Of a stretch of DNA of 64,000 bases, positions 55,268 to 64,000 are shown in pieces. Below the pieces are notes generated by a model that saw only the letters and a list, made by a program, of their open reading frames with translations, was not told the DNA's origin and did not search any database. A program made the position numbers and the translations under genes. Source of the stretch: Prinia subflava (lineage: Eukaryota > Chordata > Aves > Passeriformes > Cisticolidae); contig NC_086250.1 in NCBI RefSeq assembly GCF_021018805.1, positions 65,049,322 to 65,113,321 of the forward strand, in the 5' to 3' direction. Each line of letters starts with the position of its first letter. The first letter of the stretch is position 1.

Positions 55268-55486
55268 CCTGCCCAAGGTAGATTTCTTGCTCTCTTCACT
55301 GAACTGCTGCTGTTCGTTTGTTGTTTTGGGGGGTGTTTTTTAAGGCTCCAACTTCCACTTTGCCAGTGCAGTTAGGTCTCTGTCTTTGGTCAGTTTGTGG
55401 GGTGTCTCTGCGGGAAATTCAGTGTTCATCAGAGCAGCACACAGCCTCAGCTAGCCATTTGTCAAGCTGTGCAAATGTCATGTAAA
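55268..55486 (-). other. SEMA3E: Probable SEMA3E 5' untranslated leader
   Basis: This stretch lies between the start codon and the point about 30 bases downstream of a minus-strand TATA box. It is GC-balanced compared with the AT-rich intron. No convincing splice acceptor separates it from the ATG: the CAG at 55271-55269 is preceded by a purine-rich run rather than a pyrimidine tract. It contains an upstream ORF at 55429-55340 (29 codons plus stop), and another at 55481-55419 (20 codons plus stop) if transcription starts far enough upstream. The 5' boundary is inferred from the TATA position only; other start sites, or a separate upstream noncoding exon, are possible. Confidence 0.45.
55340..55429 (-). 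other. Upstream ORF in the SEMA3E leader
   Basis: ATG at 55429-55427 opens 29 codons and stops at TAA 55342-55340, 72 bases upstream of the SEMA3E start codon. The peptide begins MNTEFPAETP and ends AKWKLEP, with no known domain. If the leader is as inferred, scanning ribosomes would meet this ATG before the SEMA3E start, so it could lower translation. A second uORF starts at 55481, close to or outside the inferred transcription start. Confidence 0.35.
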
Positions 55487-55510
55487 AATATTCCCTCCCT
55501 AGGACAATTG

Positions 55511-55516
55511 TTTATA
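55511..55516 (-). promoter_or_regulatory. TATA box (TATAAA) of the presumed SEMA3E promoter
   Basis: The minus strand reads CACTTTATAAAC here, so TATAAA lies 244-249 bases upstream of the ATG. The core TTTATAAA is a near-palindrome, so TATAAA also occurs on the plus strand at 55513-55518. A start site near 55486 would follow from normal TATA spacing. A GGAATG motif (TEAD type) lies just upstream on the minus strand, at about 55532-55527. No CCAAT box was seen close by. This is motif evidence only. Confidence 0.4.
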
Positions 55517-55635
55517 AAGTGCGAGGACATTCCAAGGCGTTACTCTGCAGTGTTGTGTCTTGAGCTGTCTTTATGAACTCTGCCGTGGATTCAGGAAGAA
55601 GCTGTTTTCAGTCCCTCCTGCAAGGCAATTCATTC

Positions 55636-55692
55636 AGAGAAGGAGGGAGGGAGAAAAAAAAAAGAAAAAAAAAATCGGAAAAAAGGAGAAAG
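55636..55692. repeat. Purine-rich tract upstream of the SEMA3E promoter
   Basis: The plus strand is almost purely A/G over this stretch: GGAGGGAGGGAG, then two A-runs, with one TC interruption near 55675. On the gene's sense (minus) strand it is a polypyrimidine tract about 120-180 bases upstream of the TATA box. Such tracts can exclude nucleosomes or form triplex DNA; that role is inferred. Confidence 0.6.
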
Positions 55693-55793
55693 CACCCTCC
55701 TCCTTGGTGCTCCTCAGAACACAGCCCCTTGCTCTGACTTGCCAAACAGCTAGTTTTAATTCACCTTTCACCTTTGCTAATTAAAAACAAGAA

Positions 55794-56110
55794 GTGCCAT
55801 TCCCTCCCGGAGTTGCAGATCCACCCAGCGGGAAGCCGGGCTGTCAGGCTGCTGTATCCACGGGAAAGTTCAGGGAGGGCTGGGGCACTGTACAGCCCTG
55901 CCTGCTTCCAGGAAGCCTTCTAATCCACGTGCCGTGCTCTGATTCCTCAATTGCTTTGTGGTTTCACGTTGTAAAGCGCCAGGAGAAGGGTCAGAATCCC
56001 TCCTGTCCCTCCCTTTCAAAAAGTCATTTCAGCTTTTGTTCCCAGCTCGGTTTTAGAGGAGGATCAACCCTTGCATTAACCATTTAAGTACATTATCACT
56101 TCGTGTCGTT
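55794..56110. promoter_or_regulatory. CpG-enriched stretch upstream of SEMA3E
   Basis: About eleven CpG dinucleotides occur in this ~315-base stretch, whereas most of the window is nearly CpG-free. It carries a palindromic E-box CACGTG at 55926-55931. It lies 280-600 bases upstream of the TATA box. It may be the remnant or edge of a promoter CpG island. A 97-codon plus-strand ORF here shows no family features and is not called as a gene. Confidence 0.4.
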
Positions 56111-57491
56111 AAACAGCATGCTCCTAAGTGGATCGGGGTAAAAAGATTCTAGTTGTATACACTTTCTCACTATAAAGGAAAAGGATCTTATTTTTACATT
56201 TCCCCCCACCCCTTGTGTGCTTTTACACTGTAGCTTCTCCCCTTTACATTTTGAATGAATGTGGAACCTTAGCTCATCTATATATGTCAGTAAAATTATT
56301 TATCTGACTAGATGCCTGTAGGATTGGGCAGTTTCTTTAAAAAAATATAAAAGCCTGATCAAAGACTGTGATGATTACCAGCATCAGATTTAAAAGTGCC
56401 AAGCAGCTAGCTACCTCTTACACTGCTAACAAGTACTAGAAAACTTCATTTCTTTTTTGCATGTGTGACTTAAAATATACCCATGGCAAGAACTAGATTT
56501 TTATACATCAAAACTACAGATGTCTGGAATACATTAATTAAGAGATAAAGTTCTCTGTAATTAAGATCTCATGCATATAATCATTTAGGATTATGCAAGG
56601 TGCATTTTAGACATTAACAACTGCACTTTTTTAATAGGATGAAGCATGAAAGTCTTTATACTTCTCATTGTTTTTTACAGAAAAAGCATCACAAAGAAAG
56701 GAAAATGAAAACTAATATATGCATTTGACAATAAAGCACTTGAAAAAAATTGGTAGTCAACCAGAGATAATAATATCTGGAGAGAAAGATTTAATAAGAC
56801 ATGTCTGTATGCCAGCAAACTGAAAAGAACCCAGAACAATAATATAATGAAATGCTAATAAATGTAATAGCAGGATACATGGATGGGAGAAGACAAATCT
56901 GCTCAAGAAGAATAAAATACATGAACTACTAGGACAGAGAAAAAATGCAGCTTTGGTGAAGGGACAGAAGTAAATCATCAGAGTGCCCAAGGACTCCTGG
57001 AGGCTGCTGTACAATGAGGAGCAGGGAGCAGGTCATGCCTAGCTGTTAGTTCTCCAAGAGCAGGTCACGTACACATACCTGGGCTTGCTTTGAATCAGCT
57101 GGAAGCTGTGCCAGCAGCACTCGAACCACGGGAGCACCAGCTCAATCACACAGCTACTTGCTCCAATTCTTGCACACAATTGCAGGTTGCAGTGGATTTT
57201 ATGCTGATGTGCCAGCTGTCTGGCAGCAGCTCAGCATGGGCACTTGAGATATTGTCAGTGGAGAAGGCAATGCAGGCTGTGCCTCCAAGCACAGAGCAGG
57301 GATGAGTTTGTACCCCCCTGATGGGATTGTTACTGCTGGCACCTTTCTGTACTACTGAGGCATACAGGTGTTCTGCCCTTGGCCATTCAGGTCTGTGTAA
57401 AGCAGCATGATCTGCTGCCTGTTAAGGATAGTGAAGACTCCCCTTGGGTTGTGATGCTGTGAGTTCTTATTGAAATATTTGCATCTCTCCT

Positions 57492-57504
57492 AAAAAAAAA
57501 AAAA
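57492..57504. repeat. A13 homopolymer
   Basis: Thirteen consecutive A bases, with no recognised retroposon body. Confidence 0.8.
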
Positions 57505-59005
57505 GGAAAATCAAAACCACTCCACAAACATATAATTAAGACATTCCTCAAAGACTCATTCTCTGTCATCATAAGCCTACAAAATGTAAACATTTCTGAT
57601 TCTGAGGTAGTCCAAATGGATTTTTTTCTTTGAAAGATCTTGTCATGAAAAGATCTTTCTTATTTATGATATGTATTTTCAAAAAGGACACAAAAATTTA
57701 AATGTGAGCTCACACTATGAAAGCTAAAACTATTTTCAGTGAGTAAAGCAAATAGTAGAGCAAAATTTCAAATCTTGCCTCTCTAGAACTCCTCTCCAAG
57801 CTATATGGTGTTATTTATTAATCTTCCTGGGCTTCATCTGGTGCCTGATATGCTCAACAGACTGAATAGGTACACTTTGGTTATCCTGAGATGGTACCAA
57901 AGAGATGGTATTGTGGCAAATTCAAAACATTAAAGTTCTATTTTCATTTTCCAGCTGAGGAAAGGGAGCTGGAGGAAGGAATGCACAAGGGAGCAGCTAG
58001 AAGCCATGGGCCTTGTTTTGTATTTAGATAAGATGTAGGGTGCAGCAGGTCTATTCAAACAAATACATGCATACAAATAAGGGCAATTCCCCCACCAACC
58101 TGAGCTTGCATGCACCCACTTGCATTTGTAACCCCACATATCCCAGCCATTGCAAAACTCCTGGGCTCTCCACAAACACAACGTGACCCAGGGCTGGAGC
58201 TCCAGAGGAGTCAGAAATACCTCAAACAAGCTGATTTTCATATTTGTGCCCAAGAACAAAGCTTTTTTGTCTGAAATCTGATTCTCAGGCAGGGTGGGCT
58301 GTGTGGGTGCCTCAGGCTCTTCCCTGCCTGCCGAGGGAAGGGCTGGGGTGAAGGCACAGAGGCAGAAGCTGGAGCTGCTGCTCCGTGTTCAGGCTTTGGC
58401 TGTCAGCAAGAAATCTGGGGATGGCTGCAGGACATGGCGAAAAATGCCTGCACTGGAAACTAACCTAACTATAGAAAGGGAAAATTCACATATCAGTACA
58501 TGCAGGAGATAGATTATTTTTTCTCTAAGTTTGTGTTCTCACAGGGTGAAACCTCTCCTTACAATTCGCAAATTGCTGTGTGAGGATTGCAAGCCCGTAC
58601 ACCCTTATAGAAGTTTTGTGGCAAAGAAAGTGGTGCAAAGGTACACACAGTTTCAACCCAAGAGAAATGTGTGGCCTCAGGCAAGGCAGTCAAGCTCTAT
58701 ACCTCAGCATCTTTTTAATTTAATAGGTACACAGTCTTGCCCCAAGGGGTTAGACTGTTTCCTATACAGTTTTAAACAGTAGGTAGAAGGATGGCAACAC
58801 AGTTGTTCAAATATTAGGATTCAGTCTTAGATCAGTACAAACACAAAGCCCCAGGGCTGTGGAGCCCTCATGTAGTACAGTACAAGCATCTATGAACAGT
58901 AAACAAGGTGGGTTTACTCCTTATTTTCTGTTTAATAAGATCTCTGTCAAACCTGATTTTGTTTCAGTGGTGTAATTGCCACTTAAGTAAAGGTTGACAG
59001 ATAAG

Positions 59006-59024
59006 AAAAAAAAAAAAAAAAAAA
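59006..59024. repeat. A19 homopolymer
   Basis: Nineteen consecutive A bases. The preceding ~300 bases show no recognisable SINE or processed mRNA. Confidence 0.85.
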
Positions 59025-62000
59025 GCCTGAGAACATGCCTGCAAATAAAGAGTATATTTGAAAATGCAAATGCAAACCCTATATTCAATTGCCAGTGTAG
59101 AATCCCTGTAATTACTCTATCCTAAAGAGGAAGATGATGAGGTTTTTTTAAAGGAGGGGGGAAAGGTTGCTGTGTACCTATGCAGTCTTTATGTACAGTA
59201 AAGAAGCCCATTCAAAGAACTACAAATTGTGAGTTGCTATGTGAAGTCTGTGAACCAGAGTTTGATTTGCTACAGCTGCTGCAGATCCAGAGCAATCACA
59301 ACAAAATTTTTGAGCCTGTAAATCTAAGATCTCTAACACAAAATACTTCTGACATATTGTGTGAACTGGTTTAAGTTTAACTGATAAAGTGAAATGTAAA
59401 CTCAGGAGCAGGACATAAATATGTAGATCTGCAGCTACTAGTACTAGTAACAAATTCAAACATTATAACCATAAAGCAAAATGAAATGTTTAGAAAATTT
59501 AAAGCTGGGGTGGTCCAAGATTTGCCATAACTAGAAATCAGGTTTAAAATTTACAAAACTGCTTCCTTCTTTTGATGACAATACAGTGAACCAAAGAAGG
59601 AATTCTCTCTTTCTTTCTGTCTCTGTCAGACTGTTTAGACTGCAGATCTAAAGAAGGTGAGCAACCCCAAAAGGAGCTGTGGCTTTCATTGAAGTTAATA
59701 GTAGCTGTATTTGCATTGGTACAGTACCTGCAGTAAGTGTAGTACAAAAGTAATGACATCTCCATTTATTTAAAACAAAAAGATTTTAGAAGTACTTAAA
59801 TAAGAATTTATTTTACAGTTCTTCATCTGTAAATCTTTTTTATGTCACTACCTGTCCACTGGGCATTGCAGTTCATATTGACACGTTGACTTTAGATTCT
59901 GTCATACACAAATCCTTACAAGAGGTGCAGATTTGAAGGAGAGATCAATAATACATCATGTAAATATTACCTTTGCCTTATCTCTGCCTTAAAGGTGGGA
60001 ATTGAAGTCTTCTCCAGTCTCTGTTCCACACTGGCCTCTGACTCCCTTTTGTGAGCTGTACTGAGAGGAGTGGTTACACCAAACTGTGTGTCAGGTACTG
60101 CAGCAGCCCAGCTCCCAGTCCACCCCTAGAAATTCCATGGACACATCTGTTGAGAGTGCTGACAAGACACAACAAGAAAGCGAAAAGGCTGATCCTACAG
60201 GTGAGTAATCACTCAGCAATATCTTCTGGAATCTCTCTCAGTGAAAAAGGAGCAGAACCACACTTCAGTGACCTCACTGGCCACTCACCCTCAGGAGGAT
60301 GTGCTAACTGATAGCAGAAGAATGCTGCCAGATCTTGTATGTTACAAGGAAATAACAGTAAATAATTATAAGACTTGGTCCCCTGTGGAATTTTCAGACT
60401 AGAGTATTTTAGGTCTTTGCTTTTGTCATTGGGAATTGGACCCTGATCCTGTGTGAAACTAGAAGTGTTTGTATTAGATGTCTCCAGGATGGGGAAGTGT
60501 TATTTCTCTTGTTTTATACACAGTGCATTTTCTTTGATCCAAGATCAAATTTAGACAATATTCATTAAGCAAAAGAGTTTGACTGAACATGAACCTGTAC
60601 TTCAAACTAGACACAAAATTACATGATAAATTAATGCTCTGGAAGAAGAAAAAGAGTCTCAATTAAATTACATTCCTCAACTCCAGCAGGATGGGGTTTT
60701 GACAGGTAAATATAGAAACACACTGTCCTTGGAACATTATTGTTTGCAGTAGCATTGTTTCTATGTGCAATTAAAGGTGAATGTCAATACTGCTTGGGAC
60801 ATAGATTGGACATTTTGGCTAACCTATAAAAAACAGGAATAAATATTTCTTTCTTCAAATCCAGGCCTCTTAACAGATGTCTTTATAGGTTGGACTAAAA
60901 ACCAGGCATATCAGTGTGTCTTATTCCTGAAATCAACTCCATGTGCCTGACTTACGATTAGTACACGGGTCACAGCAATCTGTACGGTTAGTTATGGATG
61001 AAAATCAAATTACTGATTTCTCTAGAGGAATGTATTTTTGATGGCATTTTTGCTACTAAATAATTACTGAAGTCTCAAAAGAAAAAAAGAAATGAAACAG
61101 TTAGCTGTTTGTTTAAGATGAAGATGAAATACGGCATGACATATTTTCCTATCCTGATCACTGAGGAGGAAATAAAAATATAATGGTCAAAAGTCTAATA
61201 TTAAGTAATTATATCTATCTGATATTTCATAGTAACTAGGAATGAGGGATATATTTTATTAAAAAATAATGCTGCCACTTTTAGATGCCCCTCCCAGATT
61301 ATCTATGTGAATACTGTTTAATTCTCCCTTTACATGATTTTGCTTCTTGGTTCTTCATTATTTAAAAAGGATACAAAACAACAAATAACTGCTTAAGAAA
61401 GGATGATATTTTATGCTTTAAAGGTGCCATTTAGTGGCTTCAGTTCTTAGCTATTAATTTCTCTACAAAAGTGATTTGGCCATTGTTGGAAACAGTTCTA
61501 GACAATATCTTGCTTTCCATGATCAGATGTGCAAAATTATAACCTACACATTCCCTGTCTGAAGCCATGACCATCATTTGATGCAATTATCATCTTAAGG
61601 TGAAATGAAAAGCATTTGTTAAAAAAGAAACCATTTTGACTACCAATCAGTTGCAGGTTTTAGAGCTACAAATGCATTTTGACACAGAATATTTAAAAAT
61701 CAATACCAGTTTTATTGCCCACTAAAAGATTCCACATTCTTATTTGAGAAAGGTGATGACAACATCAGTTCTAGACACAAGTTCTGGGCTACACTTAGTT
61801 TGCATTTTTACTCCTAGCAGTGGAAGACATATGCCTTGACAGATCCCAGACACAGAGAACTGGTACATGCTATGGCACTTGCAGCAATGGGACATAATCT
61901 GCTTTCAGGAATGTATTAGATTTCTTGTGACAGCAACGTGGGTCCAAAACCTGAGGGAAAGAAGAAGTAAATCTAAAGAAATTCTTTTGGCATTTAACAG

Positions 62001-62611
62001 AGAGTGTGCTTGGGAGTGATCTGTCTGTATTCAGCTTCAGCACACAAAGAAGCTTAGCGGATACGCTTCTGTGTCACAGTGGTTAAAGCATTAATTCTCC
62101 TCCTGGCTTAGAGATGTTCCTAGGTGTATATCCTGCTTTGAATCCCTGCACAGCTGTCAGGCAGCTAACACCCAGGTGCTGGGATGCTGAGTTCTGAAGC
62201 ACACAAATCCCCAGTGCTTTGCAGCAGCTCCTGGTGAGCACTGGCTGATCTCACTGCGGCCACGGGGAGCTTTGGGAAGGAGTTCTCGAACCTTGCAGAC
62301 TGTAAAAACCTCTCCAAGAAAAGAACTCCCAGTGTGGTGAGACCTGAAAAATCTATTTCCCTTGAGGTCTTCAGAAATCCCAGCACTAACCAGATGACAG
62401 CTTTCAAAGGATAAAACCACAAAATCCATTGCTGTGTTTCTAACCACTTTACTGTATGCACACACCCTCCCTGCACCCACACTCCATGTAAGGGAACTTC
62501 TGGTTTGACTGACTGACTGCCTTTTGCTGTGTGTAGCTGAAACAAAAAGAGTTGGCTCTACATGCAGAACTTGGGTGTTCTTTACACCACAAATTATTTT
62601 TTTTATCTGCT

Positions 62612-62627
62612 TTATTATTATTATTAT
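62612..62627. repeat. (TTA)n microsatellite
   Basis: About five TTA units. They supply the isoleucine run at the start of the 163-codon minus-strand ORF, which argues against that ORF being a gene. Confidence 0.8.
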
Positions 62628-64000
62628 CATGAAGAAAGTCTTTATCATTGGATTTCACTTTTGACATCTGTCTAGACAGATATTTATTTGAACCACCAAC
62701 ACATTCACTTGAAGAAAAAGAGAAAAAAGGAAATAAAAAACCCCTGAAACCAAGGGCTTTATTAAATGTTCTTTATTGAAGAGCCAACAACTTCAGCTTT
62801 CAAGAATTCTCTGGACAGGGTATCAAACAGCATTAAATAAATCCTTTAAATTACAACTTTGAGGAAATGAAAGAGGAGTTTTAGTCTATTTTACAATTAG
62901 ATAAGGGAATTGTTTATCTCAGGGAAATCTGTTGTCTGTGTGTTAAGGTTAATTTCTATAATTATTAAGGCTGTAAAATTATTACCCTCATCTGCTGAGA
63001 TACTGCCTTCTTCATAATCATTACATCATTACAGTAGCAAAACCCTGTGGTTTCAGTCATTAGAACAAATACTCAGAAATCCAGTGCTATAGTTGTGTAG
63101 TGAAAGTCTAATAGTATATATTGCAAGATGTAAGAAAAAACATCAAAAACTGAATCCTGAGGCTCTGTTGGCTGATACAGAAATTTCATCTAAACAAATT
63201 TCCCCAATTCAAAAGAACAGTAATGAGATAGAAGCACAAACAGGAGGTGAGCAATTGTCTGTATGTGAAATGCTGTCCTCAGGCAAGGGAAGTTTGCTCC
63301 CTTTCCGTAGCAGAGCTGAATTCAAAGTTGGAGGCTGGAGCTGTGAAACAAGCTACCAAGAAAATCAAGGGCAGCCTCACAGCAGCAGGATGGATGAGAC
63401 AGCGGGTTGGCTGGCTGGGGATGTGGTCAAAGCCTTGTTATTTGAGGCATTTTTAACAAGGCTACCCTGCCCTGCTGGGGAGATGTACCGGATGATGTAT
63501 TAGTTGTTTTCCATCCCTGGATGCCATGATCTTATAAATGTTGTGGCTCAGGACCATGTCTTTTGAATTTACAAAACCACTTTGTATGTAGTGGGCAGGG
63601 CAAGGATTAGAGAGCCAATTAATTAGACCAGTACAGGACTATTTTTACAGGGACACAGTACATTGGGTGAAGGCACAGTGAAAACCACATTTCCGTGGTT
63701 AATGTCTCTGTAGGGATTCTCTGAATCATAATTTGTTTTTATATGTGACCATCTTCCTCCAAGACCAAAGAAGGGCACGACCTAAAAGGCAAAGTCACCA
63801 TAGACAGTAGTTTAGTCTGCTATGGCTTCCCTACTCTAACACAAAGCACATGTGTAGTCCTGAAAATAGCAAAGTTAAAGTAGACAAAACCAGAAGGATG
63901 AACAAAGTATGGCTGCCTGGGGGAATCCCTGGTTTACAATACAACAAGTTGTACAATCTCGTGTTGCTGTGCTAGTTGATGTTCAGCATAACTACCATAG

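Larger units (their letters stand above)
55520..64000. other. 5' flanking DNA upstream of SEMA3E, no further gene recognised
   Basis: In other amniotes SEMA3A lies on this side of SEMA3E, transcribed in the same direction, so its 3' end would come later. No semaphorin-like exon is seen up to 64000. The longest ORFs (62648-62157 minus, 163 codons; 63093-63503 plus, 136 codons) have no recognisable domain. GC-richer patches lie at 57030-57440, 58090-58460 and 62150-62300. A-runs and an ATT repeat are listed separately. Confidence 0.6.

Noticed and set aside
55794..56087. 97-codon ORF upstream of SEMA3E
   Set aside because: It falls in the CpG-enriched promoter flank, on the opposite strand to the gene, with no known motif; the GC rise explains the open frame.
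58720..58770. Stretch with 'cttgccccaaggggttagac', like an old amniote SINE/LINE word
   Set aside because: The resemblance covers one short word only, with no neighbouring landmarks.
58561..59256. Two related stretches (58561-58596 and 59222-59257), both reading LLCE-C-P in one frame
   Set aside because: By eye about 23 of 36 bases agree, mostly with transition differences, but similarity stops at both ends; too short to call a repeat or a domain.
62157..62648. 163-codon minus-strand ORF, the longest in the window
   Set aside because: No domain or family motif; its start runs through a trinucleotide microsatellite, and a second long frame overlaps it. Chance in a GC-richer patch is more likely.
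63093..63503. 136-codon plus-strand ORF near the right edge
   Set aside because: No recognised domain, signal peptide or splice framing; mixed low-complexity composition.
1..64000. CRISPR arrays, operons, phage or plasmid genes, tRNA and rRNA genes
   Set aside because: No regularly spaced repeats, no dense same-strand gene runs, and no cloverleaf or rRNA landmarks were seen; the DNA is vertebrate intronic and flanking sequence.

Overview
The window looks like 64 kb of a bird genome, AT-rich and poor in repeats. Evidence for a bird: three recognisable CR1 LINE fragments, including the bird-type CR1 3' end reading 'ccttccaactcagg', no Alu, L1 or B-type SINEs, and the start of a vertebrate gene. 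No bacterial, viral or plasmid architecture is present, and no CRISPR, tRNA or rRNA gene was recognised. I cannot fix the species; a neoavian bird is my best guess.

The one convincing protein-coding feature is small and easy to miss: the first coding exon of SEMA3E (semaphorin-3E) on the minus strand at 55267-55153. It encodes 38 codons plus one base: a signal peptide, then the conserved start of the mature protein (PRLRLSHK). It ends at a splice donor, AAAG|GTAGGT. Upstream of it (higher coordinates) lie a probable 5' leader with short upstream ORFs, a TATA box at 55516-55511, a purine/pyrimidine tract, and a weakly CpG-enriched stretch to about 56110.

Layout. Positions 1-55152 are the 5' part of SEMA3E intron 1, read right to left; I found no exon 2, so intron 1 exceeds 55 kb here. 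The intron holds a CR1 ORF2 fragment in plus orientation (6197-6796), a very old CR1/L3-like ORF2 relic in minus orientation (about 12280-13320), a CR1 with its 3' end (34657-35280, plus), and a short CR1 3' tail (38854-38995, minus). It also holds simple repeats, including a 48-base T tract at 22330-22377 that sits in one arm of a 16-bp perfect inverted repeat. Positions 55154-55500 are exon 1 and promoter. Positions 55520-64000 are 5' flanking DNA, which in other amniotes lies between SEMA3E and SEMA3A; I see no exon of another gene there.

Nearly all other open reading frames are 60-160 codons with no recognisable domain and fit chance. I do not see a new gene system. The points most worth checking are the exon-1/promoter annotation, the leader uORFs, the T48 inverted-repeat structure, the ancient antisense LINE relic, and several palindromes and motif clusters that could mark intronic regulatory DNA.
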